Position numbers and translations under genes: made by a program. 64,000 nt of DNA from JBBPZA01 sp963728925 (GTDB taxonomy: Bacteria > Actinomycetota > Thermoleophilia > Solirubrobacterales > Solirubrobacteraceae), in contig CAVSMB010000023.1 of the NCBI GenBank assembly GCA_963728925.1, forward strand, positions 59,559 through 123,558. Direction: 5' to 3'. Below the pieces are notes generated by a model. That model saw only the letters and a program-made list of their open reading frames with translations. It searched no databases and was not told the DNA's origin. Shown one piece after another: positions 34,021 to 43,464 of this stretch. The stretch's first letter is position 1. Every line of letters starts with the position of its first letter.

Positions 34021-35717
34021 CGCCACGACCCGACGCGCCAGACCAGACCCGCTTCATCTTCGTCACTGGCGGCGTCGTCTCATCCCTCGGCAAGGGGATC
34101 GCCTCGGCCTCGATCGGCCGCCTGCTCGTCGCGCGTGGCCTGCGGGTCCAGCTCCAGAAGTTCGACCCCTACATCAACGTCGACCCGGGCACGATGTCGC
34201 CCTACCAGCACGGCGAGGTGTTCGTCACCGAGGACGGCGCCGAGACCGACCTCGACCTCGGCCACTACGAGCGCTTCACCGACGCCAACACCTCGCGCGC
34301 CTCCAACGTGACCGCCGGCGCCGTCTACAACACGGTGATCCGCCGCGAGCGCCGCGGCGACTACCTCGGCGCGACCGTCCAGGTCGTGCCCCACGTCGTA
34401 GACGAGATCAAGCAGCGGGTGCGCCTGATGGCCGAGGCGTCGGACGTCGACATCGTCATCACCGAGATCGGCGGCACGGTGGGGGACATCGAAAGCCTGC
34501 CGTTCCTCGAGGCGATCCGCCAGTTCCCGGTCGACGTCGGACGGCGGCGCTGCATGTACATCCACCTCACCCTCGTGCCCTACGTCGGCCATGCCGGCGA
34601 GCTGAAGACCAAGCCGACCCAGCACTCGGTCAACGAGCTGCGGCGCATCGGCATCGCCCCCGACATGGTCATGTGCCGGGCCGAGACGCCCCTGGGCCAG
34701 GACATCCGCTCCAAGATCGCCCTCTTCGCGAGCCTCCCCATCGAGGCCGTGGTCTCCGCCCGCGACGTCCCCAACATCTACGAGGTGCCGCTCGCCTTCC
34801 GCGAGGAGGGCGTCGACGACTTCGTCCTCGACCACTTCTCGCTCGAGGCACAGGACCCGGCGCTCGACGACTGGAAAGCCCACGTCGCGGCGGCGCGCGA
34901 CGCGCGGCAGTCGGTTCGCATCGCCCTGGTCGGCAAGTACGTCCGGCTGGAGGACGCCTACCTCTCGGTCTCCGAGGCGCTGCGCCACTCGGGCTTCGAG
35001 CACGGCTGCCACATCGAGGTCGACTGGGTCGACTCCGAGCGCCTCGGCGAGGGCGACGCCCGCGCCGCCCTGGAGGGGGCCGACGGCATCCTCATCCCCG
35101 GCGGCTTCGGCGGTCGCGGGATCGAGGGCAAGATCGAGGCCGCCGGCGTCGCGCGCGAGCTCGAGATCCCGTACCTGGGCATCTGCCTCGGCATGCAGGT
35201 CGCCGTCTGCGACTTCGCCCGTCACGTCGCCGGCATGGAGGGCGCGAACTCCACCGAGTTCGACCCCGAGACGCCGTTCCCGGTCATCGACCTCCTTCCC
35301 GAGCAGAAGGAGGTCGCCGACATGGGAGGGACCATGCGCCTCGGCGCCGATCCGATCAAGCTCCACGAGAGCACGCGGGTACGCGACGCCTACGGCGAGG
35401 CGGTGGTCTACGAGCGACACCGCCACCGCTACGAGGTCAACAACTTCCTGCGCAGGCGCCTGGAGAGCGCCGGGCTGCGCTTCTCGGGCACTTCGCCCGA
35501 CGAGCGCCTCGTCGAGATCATCGAGATCCCCGAGCATCCGTTCTTCGTCGCCTCGCAGTACCACCCGGAGTTCAAGTCTCGCCCCGAGCGGCCCGCGCCG
35601 CTGTTCCGCGAGTTCGTCCGGGCGGCGCTGGCCCGTGCCGTCGAGCGCCAGGAGGAGGCGCCCGAGGCGCCCGAGGCCGAGCTGCAGGTCAGCCGCGCGC
35701 AGCAGCCGGCGACCTGA
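34017..35717 (+). CDS. pyrG: CTP synthase
   Basis: 566 residues from ATG 34017. FIFVTGGVVSSLGKGIASAS (P-loop of the synthase domain), FDPYINVDPGTMSPYQHGEV and DLGHYERF are standard. The C-terminal glutaminase has YLGICLGMQVAVCDFARHVA with the catalytic Cys and SQYHPEFKSRP with His/Glu. It makes CTP from UTP, ATP and glutamine. An extra acidic tail rich in Glu-Ala (QEEAPEAPEAE) ends the protein. Four-base overlap with the upstream transferase gene. Confidence 0.96.
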   Translation: MTPRPDAPDQTRFIFVTGGVVSSLGKGIASASIGRLLVARGLRVQLQKFDPYINVDPGTMSPYQHGEVFVTEDGAETDLDLGHYERFTDANTSRASNVTAGAVYNTVIRRERRGDYLGATVQVVPHVVDEIKQRVRLMAEASDVDIVITEIGGTVGDIESLPFLEAIRQFPVDVGRRRCMYIHLTLVPYVGHAGELKTKPTQHSVNELRRIGIAPDMVMCRAETPLGQDIRSKIALFASLPIEAVVSARDVPNIYEVPLAFREEGVDDFVLDHFSLEAQDPALDDWKAHVAAARDARQSVRIALVGKYVRLEDAYLSVSEALRHSGFEHGCHIEVDWVDSERLGEGDARAALEGADGILIPGGFGGRGIEGKIEAAGVARELEIPYLGICLGMQVAVCDFARHVAGMEGANSTEFDPETPFPVIDLLPEQKEVADMGGTMRLGADPIKLHESTRVRDAYGEAVVYERHRHRYEVNNFLRRRLESAGLRFSGTSPDERLVEIIEIPEHPFFVASQYHPEFKSRPERPAPLFREFVRAALARAVERQEEAPEAPEAELQVSRAQQPAT

Positions 35718-35719
35718 GC

Positions 35720-36856
35720 GTGCGCCCCGCCGACGCCGCCGAGCGCGAGCGCCTCAACGACACGTTCGCCGCGCTGTGCGCGATCCCCAGCCCGTACGGC
35801 TCCGAACGAGCGTGCATGGACGCCGTGATCGCCGCGCTGCGCGACATGGGCCTGGACCCGATCCAGGACGACTCCGCCGGCGAGGCACGGGCGGAGTGCG
35901 GCAACGTGCTGGCTCGCGTCCCCGGGGCCTCGGATCGCTCGATCCTCTTCTGCGCACACGTCGACACCGTCATGGTCGCCGACGCGATCGAGCCGGTCGT
36001 CGTCGAGGGCGGGTGGGAGAACGCGCGCGAGGCGATCCTCGGAGCCGACAACAAGGCGGCCGTCGCGGTGGCCCTCCAGCTCGCCCGGCGGTGCGTGCGC
36101 GAGCGCCCGCCCGTCGGCCTCGAGCTCCTGTTCACCGTGGCCGAGGAGAACGCGCTGCAGGGCGCGAAGGCCTTCGACGTCGGCGCCCTGCGCTCCGAGT
36201 TCGGCTACGTGCTCGACCACGCCTCGCCGATCGGCGAGATCGTCATGGCCTCGCCGACCTACTACCGGATCGAGGCGGAGTTCCGCGGCGTCTCCGTTCA
36301 CGCGGGCATCCGCCCAGAGGACGGGCGCAGCGCGATCGCCGCCGCGGCCGCGGGCATCGCGGGCATGCGGCTCGGGCGCGTCGACGACCGGACGACCGCC
36401 AACATCGGGTCGATCGTGGGCGGCGGCCCGTCGACCAACGTGGTCCCCGACCGCTGCGCGATCACAGCGGAGACGCGCAGCCTGGACGACGAGCGCGTCG
36501 AGGCGTCGGTCGCCGAGATGGTCGACCGCCTCAACGACGGGGCCAACGCGGCGGAGTGCGACGTCGACATCGAGGTCTCGCAGCAGTTCTCGGGCTACCG
36601 CCACCGGCGATCCGCGCCTCAGGTCCTGGTCGCCGAGGCGGCGTTGCGCGAGCGTGGGGTCGAGCCCGTCCAGATCGTCACCGGCGGTGGGTCGGACGCC
36701 AACGCATTCGAGGCGCAGGGCTTCCCGTGCACGAACCTCGCGAACGGGACGGAGCGCAACCACCAGCCCGACGAGCGCGTGAGCGTCGCGGCCCTCGAGC
36801 AGATGCTGGACGTCGCCCTCGCGCTGCCCGACGCAGCGGCGCGGGCGCTCAGCTGA
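35720..36856 (+). CDS. M20-family peptidase (PepT-like)
   Basis: 378 residues from GTG 35720, two bases after the pyrG stop. Metal ligands: SILFCAHVDTVMVAD (His, Asp), ILGADNKAAVAVALQLARR (Asp), FTVAEENALQGAKAFDVGAL (Glu-Glu), FGYVLDHASPIGE (Asp), and the final His in GTERNHQPDERV. The lid domain (VSVHAGIRPEDGRSAI) is complete. It probably cleaves small peptides in the cytosol with two zinc ions. It shares one base with the start of the DUF3866 gene, so the pyrG-to-NUDIX block is likely one operon. Confidence 0.86.
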   Translation: MRPADAAERERLNDTFAALCAIPSPYGSERACMDAVIAALRDMGLDPIQDDSAGEARAECGNVLARVPGASDRSILFCAHVDTVMVADAIEPVVVEGGWENAREAILGADNKAAVAVALQLARRCVRERPPVGLELLFTVAEENALQGAKAFDVGALRSEFGYVLDHASPIGEIVMASPTYYRIEAEFRGVSVHAGIRPEDGRSAIAAAAAGIAGMRLGRVDDRTTANIGSIVGGGPSTNVVPDRCAITAETRSLDDERVEASVAEMVDRLNDGANAAECDVDIEVSQQFSGYRHRRSAPQVLVAEAALRERGVEPVQIVTGGGSDANAFEAQGFPCTNLANGTERNHQPDERVSVAALEQMLDVALALPDAAARALS

Positions 36857-37881
36857 TGCTCGTCCTGCGCCGGGGCACCGTCGTCGATGCCGGCGACCCC
36901 GCCTCGCCGATGCAGCGGCTCGAGGTCGACGTGGGGGAGGAGCGCCGCCGCGCAGTTGCCGACGTCGGCATGGTCGGCGTCGCGCAGGCGGGCGACGAGG
37001 TCGTCGTCAATGTGCAGGCGCGCGACCTCGCGCTGGGCTCGGGCGGCTTCGACGTCGTCCACGTCAACCTGACGCGCGGCCTCGCCGGGAAGGGGGAGCC
37101 CGGGGCGCACGTGATGAAGCTCAACTACTCGAGCCTCCAGCACGCCGTGTCGCCGGTGGAGGAGGAGCGCGATGCCACGCTCGGCGGCCCGCCTGGCGTC
37201 GTTGGGGTCTTCTTCCTCCACGCGCAGCTCGCGCCGGCGTGCTGGGCGCTGCACCGAGCGGCGCCCGGGGTGCGGATCGGCTACGTCCAGACGCCGGGCG
37301 GCGCGCTCCCGGGCGCGCTGTCAGAGGTCGTCCGCGACCTGCGGGGGCGAGACCTGCTCACCGCGCACGTCACCGCCGGGGCGACCTACGGAGGCGAGCA
37401 GGAGGCGATCACGACGCTCGGGGCGCTCGACCAGGGCCTCGGGGTGGAGGGCTGGGACGTCGCCCTGTGCGGTCCGGGGCCGGGGATACTCGGCTCGGCC
37501 TCGACCTTTGGGCACGGCGGCCTCGCCGCGCTTGACTCCGTGCACACGGCGCAGGCGCTGCGGTGCCCGACCGTCGTCGTCCCACGGATGTCCTCCGGCG
37601 ATCCGCGCGAGCGCCACCAGGGGCTCTCGCACCACACCCGCACCGTGCTCGACCTGCTGCTGGTCCCCGCGATCGTCGCGCTGCCCGACGACCACGATCT
37701 CGGCGACCCCTTCGAGCGCCGCGACCACCAGTGGCGCTGGGGCGCGGCCGACCTGCACGGCTACCGCGGCTCGGGCCTGCCCGTTCGCACGATGGGGCGC
37801 GACCTGACGGAGGACCCGCTGTTCTTCGCGGCGGCGCTCGCCGGCGGCAGCGTGCTCGCCGCTACCCTCCGCGCGGCATGA
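36856..37881 (+). CDS. DUF3866 family protein
   Basis: 341 residues from ATG 36856, the A of the preceding TGA. The opening MLVLRRGTVVDAGDPASPMQ, the segment AHVMKLNYSSLQHAVSPVEE and the centre CGPGPGILGSASTFGHGGLA match DUF3866, a family found mainly in actinobacteria between pyrG/recN-type genes and the NUDIX gene. Gly-rich loops suggest ligand binding, but no activity is known. Stop overlaps the NUDIX start (ATGA). Confidence 0.82.
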   Translation: MLVLRRGTVVDAGDPASPMQRLEVDVGEERRRAVADVGMVGVAQAGDEVVVNVQARDLALGSGGFDVVHVNLTRGLAGKGEPGAHVMKLNYSSLQHAVSPVEEERDATLGGPPGVVGVFFLHAQLAPACWALHRAAPGVRIGYVQTPGGALPGALSEVVRDLRGRDLLTAHVTAGATYGGEQEAITTLGALDQGLGVEGWDVALCGPGPGILGSASTFGHGGLAALDSVHTAQALRCPTVVVPRMSSGDPRERHQGLSHHTRTVLDLLLVPAIVALPDDHDLGDPFERRDHQWRWGAADLHGYRGSGLPVRTMGRDLTEDPLFFAAALAGGSVLAATLRAA

Positions 37882-38411
37882 GCAGCCGCTTCGAGCGCAT
37901 CGGGTCTGAAACCGCCTACGAGGGGAAGATCTTCACGGTGCGCCGCGACCGCTTCCGTCACGAGGACGGCGAGGTGGTGCAGCGCGAGGTCGTCGCGCAT
38001 CCCGGAGCGGTCGCCATCGTGGCCCACGACGGCGAGCGCGTCTTCGTCGTCCGCCAGCCGCGGGAGGCCGTCGGCAGCCCCGACCTGCTCGAGCTGCCCG
38101 CGGGCAAGCTCGACGAGGAGGGCGAGTCGCCGCTGGACACCGCGAAGCGTGAGCTTGCCGAGGAGATCGGCAAGGCGGCGACGAGCTGGAAGCACCTGCG
38201 TTCGTTCTACCTCTCCGCGGGGTTCAGCGACGAGGAGTGCCACGTCTTCGAGGCGACCGGCCTCTCCGACGCCCACGCCGAGGTCGTCGAGCACGAGCGC
38301 ATCGACGTCGAGACGTGGCCGCTGGACGAACTCCCCGAGCTCATCGACGCCTGCCGCGACGCCAAGTCGCTCGTCGGCCTGCTTGAGCTGCGCCTGCGCC
38401 TCGGGCGCTGA
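37878..38411 (+). CDS. NUDIX hydrolase, ADP-ribose pyrophosphatase type
   Basis: 177 residues. The N-terminal FERIGSETAYEGKIFTVRRD and QREVVAHPGAVAIVAHDGER are the ADPRase dimerisation strands; the box is AGKLDEEGESPLDTAKRELA then EEIG, with one extra residue before the first conserved Glu, as in many actinobacterial members. It likely splits ADP-ribose to AMP and ribose 5-phosphate. It ends the pyrG-linked operon. The gap 38412-38581 holds no gene but two imperfect copies of a 28-30 base GC-rich unit (GCGCGCGGCGCGCC...CCCCGCGC at about 38438 and 38473). Confidence 0.9.
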   Translation: MSSRFERIGSETAYEGKIFTVRRDRFRHEDGEVVQREVVAHPGAVAIVAHDGERVFVVRQPREAVGSPDLLELPAGKLDEEGESPLDTAKRELAEEIGKAATSWKHLRSFYLSAGFSDEECHVFEATGLSDAHAEVVEHERIDVETWPLDELPELIDACRDAKSLVGLLELRLRLGR

Positions 38412-38581
38412 ACGCGCGTGGCTCTGGCCGAACGAACGCGCGCGGCGCGCCCTCCCCCGCCCCGCGCATAGCGCGCGCGGCGCGCCTCCCCGCCCCGCGC
38501 GGCGCCATCTCTCCACGCCCCCGCTGAACGCGCGCTTGCAGCGCGGAGGTTCGCGGCGGCCGGGGGCGAAGTGGTGGGGAC

Positions 38582-39541
38582 ATGGCCATCGCCCCGATCC
38601 CGCTCGCCGCCCGGCCCTTCGAGGAGCTCGTGCTCGACTTCCTCGCCTACCTGGAGTTCGAGCGCGGTCTTTCGCGCAACACGCTCGAGGCCTACCGCTC
38701 CGACCTGCTGCAGTACGGCGCGTTCCTGCGCCGCCGGCGGCTCGGCGCCCTGGAGGCCGACCACGCCGAGCTTACGCGCTTGCTCTCAGAGCTCGCGAGC
38801 GGTGACGAGACCCATCGCGGGGTCGCGCCGGCGACGCTGCAGCGCAAGGTCGCCTGCCTGCGCTCCTTCTACCGCCACCTGCGACGCGAGGGGCTGCTCG
38901 ACAGCGACCCGACGGCGAAGCTCAAGGCTCCGCGCCGCTCCCAGCGGCTGCCCGAGGTCCTCACCCGTGGCGAGATGGCCACGCTCCTCGCCCAGCCCAA
39001 GGGCTCAGAGCCCGCGGCGCTCCGCGACCGCGCGCTGCTCGAGACGATGTACGCCTGCGGCCTGCGCGCTTCCGAGGCGACCGGGCTGGACGTCGGCGAC
39101 GTCGACCTCGAGGCCGGGATCCTGCGCGCGAGTGGCAAGGGGTCCAAGGAGCGCATGGTCCCGATCGGCCGCCAGGCCGTCGTCACCCTGAAGGCCTACG
39201 TGGCCCGCGGGCGCCCGGCGCTCGTCGGGCTGCGCGAGGAGCCGCGGCTCTTCGTCAACCAGCGCGGGTCGGGCCTCACGCGGCAGGGCCTCTACAAGAT
39301 CGTGCAGCGCCACGCGCGCTCGGCCGGCCTGGGCGACCGCATGAGCCCGCACACGCTGCGCCACACCTTCGCCACCCACCTGCTCGCCGGGGGCTGCGAC
39401 CTGCGCTCGCTCCAGGAGATGCTCGGCCATGCGGACATCGCCACCACCCAGGTCTACACGCACCTCAGCGCCGAGCGCCTGAAGGAGTCCTACTTCGACG
39501 CGCACCCGCGTGCGGTGATCGAGCCGGCGGGCCGGCACTGA
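38582..39541 (+). CDS. xerD: Tyrosine recombinase XerD
   Basis: 319 residues from ATG 38582. The N-terminal SAM-like domain (FLAYLEFERGLSRNTLEAYR) is followed by the catalytic core: Arg in ACGLRASEATGLDVGD, Lys in SGKGSKERMVPIGR, HTLRHTFATHLLAGG (His-x-x-Arg), LGHADIATTQVYTHLSAERL (His and Tyr nucleophile). With XerC it resolves chromosome dimers at dif. It sits beside the NUDIX gene, the usual place in actinobacteria, so it is the housekeeping enzyme and not an integrase. Confidence 0.94.
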   Translation: MAIAPIPLAARPFEELVLDFLAYLEFERGLSRNTLEAYRSDLLQYGAFLRRRRLGALEADHAELTRLLSELASGDETHRGVAPATLQRKVACLRSFYRHLRREGLLDSDPTAKLKAPRRSQRLPEVLTRGEMATLLAQPKGSEPAALRDRALLETMYACGLRASEATGLDVGDVDLEAGILRASGKGSKERMVPIGRQAVVTLKAYVARGRPALVGLREEPRLFVNQRGSGLTRQGLYKIVQRHARSAGLGDRMSPHTLRHTFATHLLAGGCDLRSLQEMLGHADIATTQVYTHLSAERLKESYFDAHPRAVIEPAGRH

Positions 39542-39554
39542 CAGAATCGCGGGC

Positions 39555-40763
39555 GTGAGCCCCCGCGCGTTCGTCGTCGTCCTCGACGCCTGCGGCGCGG
39601 GGCCCGCCCCCGACAGCGCGGCGTACGGCGACGCCGGGTCGAGCACGCTGGAGCACGTCGCGCGCGAGGCCGGCGGCCTGCGGCTGCCCGCGATGGGAGC
39701 GCTCGGCCTCGGCACCGTGGTCGACCTCGAGGGCGTGCCGCCCTCGCCCGCGCCCGCGGTGCACGGCAAGCTGCGTCCGCTCGGGGCCGGCAAGGACTCC
39801 GCGAGCGGCCACCGCGAGCTGATGGGCGATCCGGTGGCGGTCGCGCCGCGAACCTACCCCGGCGGCTTCCCCGACGAGGTGCTGGACCGGGTCCGGCGGG
39901 CCACCGGCCACGAGGTCATCTGCAACGCGCCCTACAACGGCATCGACGCGATCCGCGACTACGGCGAGGAGCACGTGCGCACGGGCGCGCTCATCGTCTA
40001 CACCTCGCAGGACTCGGTCCTCCAGATCGCCGCGCACAGCGACGTGATGGGCGAGGCGGAGCTCCACCGGGCGTCCCGGGCGGTGCGCCGCGAGATGGAC
40101 GGGGACCACGCGGTCGGCCGCGTGATCGCGCGACCCTTCTTCGGCGAGCCCGGCGCCTTCACCCGCAGCGACGGCCGCCGCGACTACGCGCTCGCCCCGG
40201 GGCGCACCTACCTCGACGAGCTGAACGAGGCAGGTGTCGAGGTCCACGGCGTCGGGAAGGTCGCCTCGCTGTTCGCCGGCCACGGGATCGACCACGACCA
40301 CCACGCCCCGCGCAGCGTCCCGGCGATCGAGGAGCTCGACCGGCTCGTCGCCACCCTCAAGGACGGCTTCGTGTTCGCCAACCTGGTGGACACCGACCAG
40401 GTCCACGGCCATCGCCACGACGTCGCCGGCTTCGCCCGCGCGCTCGAGCTGATCGACGCCGCGGTGGCGGGCTGGGTCGCCGCTCTGCACCAGCGCGACC
40501 TCCTGATCCTCACCGCCGACCACGGTTGCGACCCACTGGCCCCCCACACCGACCACACCCGCGAGCTCGTGCCGCTGCTGGCGACCACCGGCCGGGAAGA
40601 GGCCGAGGGCGGGAGGCGGCGGGCCGACGGTCTCGCGGCCGAGGGCGGCGGGCGACGCCACGACGGGCCCATGGCCGACGTCGGGGCGACGGTCCTCGCG
40701 TGGCTCGCCGGGCGCGATGCGCCCGCCCTGCCCGGCGGCTCGTTCCTCGTCCCCGCGGGCTAG
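39555..40763 (+). CDS. deoB: Phosphopentomutase
   Basis: 402 residues from GTG 39555. FVVVLDACGAGPAPDSAAYG carries the metal Asp; LLILTADHGCDPLAPHTDHT holds the C-terminal metal ligands Asp-His-His; IDHDHHAPRS is nearby. The nucleophile loop, usually KDTxTGHWE, reads GKDSASGHRELMG: Ser replaces the phosphorylated Thr and Arg-Glu replaces Trp-Glu. A charged Gly-rich insert (EAEGGRRRADGLAAEGGG) follows VPLLATTGRE. DeoB interconverts ribose 1- and 5-phosphates in nucleoside salvage. Activity with Ser is plausible but not assured. Confidence 0.85.
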   Translation: MSPRAFVVVLDACGAGPAPDSAAYGDAGSSTLEHVAREAGGLRLPAMGALGLGTVVDLEGVPPSPAPAVHGKLRPLGAGKDSASGHRELMGDPVAVAPRTYPGGFPDEVLDRVRRATGHEVICNAPYNGIDAIRDYGEEHVRTGALIVYTSQDSVLQIAAHSDVMGEAELHRASRAVRREMDGDHAVGRVIARPFFGEPGAFTRSDGRRDYALAPGRTYLDELNEAGVEVHGVGKVASLFAGHGIDHDHHAPRSVPAIEELDRLVATLKDGFVFANLVDTDQVHGHRHDVAGFARALELIDAAVAGWVAALHQRDLLILTADHGCDPLAPHTDHTRELVPLLATTGREEAEGGRRRADGLAAEGGGRRHDGPMADVGATVLAWLAGRDAPALPGGSFLVPAG

Positions 40764-40775
40764 ATTCCGCCCCCG

Positions 40776-42575
40776 ATGGAGGCCACCGCCGCCGCCCGCC
40801 CCTCCGCGTCCGGGCCCGCCGGGGATCGGCCCGCTCGTCGCGGCGGGCGATCAGGGGCTCGCGAGGCGATCCTCGTCGCGTTCGGGCTCACGGTGCTGTG
40901 CGCGCTCGCCTACGGCGTCTTCGTCGCCGACGGCGGCTTCTCCTGGGACGACTGGCAGCTCGCCGCCCGGGCGCGCTACCCGCCGCTCGTGGACCCCAAC
41001 TTCTGGGGACCGGTGGATCTCTCGCTGCTCAAGTACCGGCCGGTTGTCGGGCTCGTGCTCCCCGGCCTGCACTTGCTCATCGGGCCGACGCCCTGGGCCC
41101 ACATCCTCGTCGGGCTGGCGATCAACGTGGCCGTGAGCCTGTGCTTCTTCCTGCTCCTCCGCCGTCTCGGGCTCCCGGCGCCGCCCGCCGCGCTCGCGGC
41201 CGCGCTGGTGCTGCTCTTCCCGTGGGCGGACGCCCAGCGGTTCTGGCCGACGGCGGCCGTGAACGCCCTCGGGGTGATCTTCGCGCTGCTCGGGGCGATG
41301 GCGGCGCTCGCCGGCCTGCGCGCGTCGGAGCGGCCCCGGCGGGTCGGCCTCACCGTCCTCGCGCTCGTCCTGCTCGCCCTGGCGACCCTCAGCTACGAGC
41401 TCGTCGCCGTCCCGGCGCTGCTGATGGTCGTCGTCTACGCCGGCGAGCTCGGCGTCCGCCGTGGGCTGCGCCGCTGGGTGCCCGACCTCGTCGTCGTTGC
41501 CGCGTCGCTCGCCCTCGTCGCCAGCAACCAGACGCGCCGCACCCAGTCGCTGGACGAGCAGCTCACGCACGCGAAGGACATCCTCGACGCCGCGGTGACC
41601 CTCTTCGCGCGCGTCGTCGAGCCGTTCGGCTCGCCGCCGCGCGGGCTGGTCCTCGGCGGCGTCGCCCTGCTGGTGACCATCGCGCTCGCGGTCGCCGCGC
41701 GCCGGCCGCCGGGCGACCCGGCGCGCGCTGCGCTGCGCGGCTGGGTCGTCGTACTCGCGGCCTGCCTGGTGGCGGCGCTGGCGAGCTACGCGCTGCTCGT
41801 CCCCGCAGACGAGCACTACAGCCCGCTCGCGCCGGGGGTCAACAACCGGATCAACCTGGTTGCCGCGCTCCCGTTCGGGCTCGCCGTGGTCGCGCTGGCG
41901 ATGCTCGCCGGCACGCTGGTCGCGGTGGCGGTCGGCCGGGGACGGGTGCTCGCGGTGGCGGGCGACCCCCGGTCGACCGGTCGCGGCCGGCCCGCCGCCG
42001 TCGACGAGCGGCCCGCCGCCGCCCAAGACCGGTCGGCGGCCGCCCCGGGTGCCTCACTGTGGTGCGGCCGCGCGCTGAACGCCCTGTCGGGCAACGACGT
42101 CGCCATCGGGCTCGCGCTCGTCCTCGTCGCGCTGGTCGCGGCGGGCTACTGGGACCGGCTGGTCGACGACCGCGATGCCTGGGTCCGCGGCGCGGAGGTG
42201 CAGGAGCGGGTGCTGCGTGCGGTCGAGCGCTCGCTGCCCGCCGACCGGCCGCGGGCGAGCGTCGTCTACACCTTCGGCGCGCCGACCTACGTCGCGCCTG
42301 GAATCCCGGCCTTCTCGGTCTCGTGGGACCTCAACGGCGCGGTTCGGCTGCGGCTGCGCGACCGCAGGTTGCGCAGCTACCCGATCCCCCCCGACGGTCT
42401 GCTGGCCTGCCGTCGCGCCAAGGTCGAGCCGCTGGGCATCTCCTTCGCCCCCCGCGACGGCGCGCCCTACGGCCGCGCGTACTTCATCGACGTGCCCACC
42501 GGTCGAGCGATCCGCATCGAAGACCGCGCCGGCTGCGAGCGCGCGCGAGCGCTCGTGCTGCGCGGCTACCGTTGA
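40776..42575 (+). CDS. Polytopic membrane protein, GT-C glycosyltransferase-like
   Basis: 599 residues with about ten TM helices, from ATG 40776. After a basic Pro-rich tail comes TM1, then GGFSWDDWQLAARARYP, an Asp-Asp loop in the place of the catalytic loop of GT-C enzymes. The middle alternates helices with short loops; the last 150 residues form an extracytoplasmic domain (VVYTFGAPTYVAPGIPAFSV). A low-complexity linker lies at residues ~390-425. It may transfer sugar from a lipid carrier, but the family is not certain. It lies between deoB and mutM. Confidence 0.6.
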   Translation: MEATAAARPSASGPAGDRPARRGGRSGAREAILVAFGLTVLCALAYGVFVADGGFSWDDWQLAARARYPPLVDPNFWGPVDLSLLKYRPVVGLVLPGLHLLIGPTPWAHILVGLAINVAVSLCFFLLLRRLGLPAPPAALAAALVLLFPWADAQRFWPTAAVNALGVIFALLGAMAALAGLRASERPRRVGLTVLALVLLALATLSYELVAVPALLMVVVYAGELGVRRGLRRWVPDLVVVAASLALVASNQTRRTQSLDEQLTHAKDILDAAVTLFARVVEPFGSPPRGLVLGGVALLVTIALAVAARRPPGDPARAALRGWVVVLAACLVAALASYALLVPADEHYSPLAPGVNNRINLVAALPFGLAVVALAMLAGTLVAVAVGRGRVLAVAGDPRSTGRGRPAAVDERPAAAQDRSAAAPGASLWCGRALNALSGNDVAIGLALVLVALVAAGYWDRLVDDRDAWVRGAEVQERVLRAVERSLPADRPRASVVYTFGAPTYVAPGIPAFSVSWDLNGAVRLRLRDRRLRSYPIPPDGLLACRRAKVEPLGISFAPRDGAPYGRAYFIDVPTGRAIRIEDRAGCERARALVLRGYR

Positions 42576-42579
42576 CGAG

Positions 42580-43464
42580 GTGCCCGAGCTTCCCGAGGTC
42601 GAGACCGTCCGGCGCCATCTCGCCCCTCGCGTCGAGGGCCGCGTGCTCGAGCGAGTCGAGGTGCTCGACCCCCGCTGGTGCCGGCCGCTCGAGCCCGAGG
42701 AGCTCGCAGCCGCGATCCAGGGCCGGCGGCTCGACCGGCTGGGTCGGCGCGGGAAGTACCTCGTCGCCCACTTGGAGGGCGACGTCCACCTGATCATGCA
42801 CCTGCGCATGACCGGCACCGTCCTCTACGACGCCGACGCCGCGCTGCCGCACACCCGGGTCCGCATCGGCCTTGACGACGGCCACCGCCTCTCGTGGGTC
42901 GATCCGCGGCGCTTCGGCACGGGCGAGCTCGCCTTGGACAGCGCCCAGCTCGAGGCGTTCTTCGCCCTGCGGCTGGGCGCCGAGCCGCTCTCGGAGGCCT
43001 TCACCGTCGAAGGGCTGCGCGCCGCCGCGCGCGACCGCCGGGCCCCGGTCAAGGCCTTCCTGCTCGACCAGCGCCGCGTCGCCGGCGTCGGGAACATCTA
43101 CGCCGACGAGGCGCTCTTCCGCGCGGGCATCCACCCGCTGCGTCTCACCGGGCGCCTCACTCGGCGCCAGCTCGCCGCGCTGCACGAGGCCGTCGAGGAG
43201 ACCCTGCGCGCCGGGATCGCGTCCAAGGGCGCGTCGATCGACGACTTCCGCGACCCCGACGGCGTCATGGGCTCCTTCCAGGACGAGTTCCTCGTCCACC
43301 TGCGCGAGGGCGCGCCGTGCCCCACCTGCGGCCGACCGATCAAGAAGATCGTCGCCGCCGGCAGGGGCACCTACGTCTGCGAGACGTGTCAGCCCAGGCC
43401 GAGGCGGGCGCGAAGAGGGCGGGAGGAGCCGCGGGAGCCGCGGGGAGAGCCGCGGGGAGGCTAG
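42580..43464 (+). CDS. mutM: Formamidopyrimidine-DNA glycosylase
   Basis: 294 residues from GTG 42580. PELPEVETVRRHLAPRVEGR gives the N-terminal catalytic Pro, LGRRGKYLVAHLEGD the beta-turn Lys, DQRRVAGVGNIYADEALFRA the helix-two-turn-helix, and CPTCGRPIKKIVAAGRGTY VCETC the zinc finger. It excises 8-oxoguanine and opens the abasic site. The C-terminus has an extra 20-residue Arg/Glu/Gly/Pro tail. Its TAG stop shares CTAG with the convergent flavin reductase gene. Confidence 0.95.
   Translation: MPELPEVETVRRHLAPRVEGRVLERVEVLDPRWCRPLEPEELAAAIQGRRLDRLGRRGKYLVAHLEGDVHLIMHLRMTGTVLYDADAALPHTRVRIGLDDGHRLSWVDPRRFGTGELALDSAQLEAFFALRLGAEPLSEAFTVEGLRAAARDRRAPVKAFLLDQRRVAGVGNIYADEALFRAGIHPLRLTGRLTRRQLAALHEAVEETLRAGIASKGASIDDFRDPDGVMGSFQDEFLVHLREGAPCPTCGRPIKKIVAAGRGTYVCETCQPRPRRARRGREEPREPRGEPRGG

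Noticed and set aside
38438..38500. Small RNA or attachment site in the NUDIX/xerD gap
   Set aside because: Two GC-rich imperfect copies only; no stable unique fold, no integrase context beyond housekeeping xerD.
38582..39541. Phage or island integrase
   Set aside because: Sequence and place next to the NUDIX gene fit housekeeping XerD.
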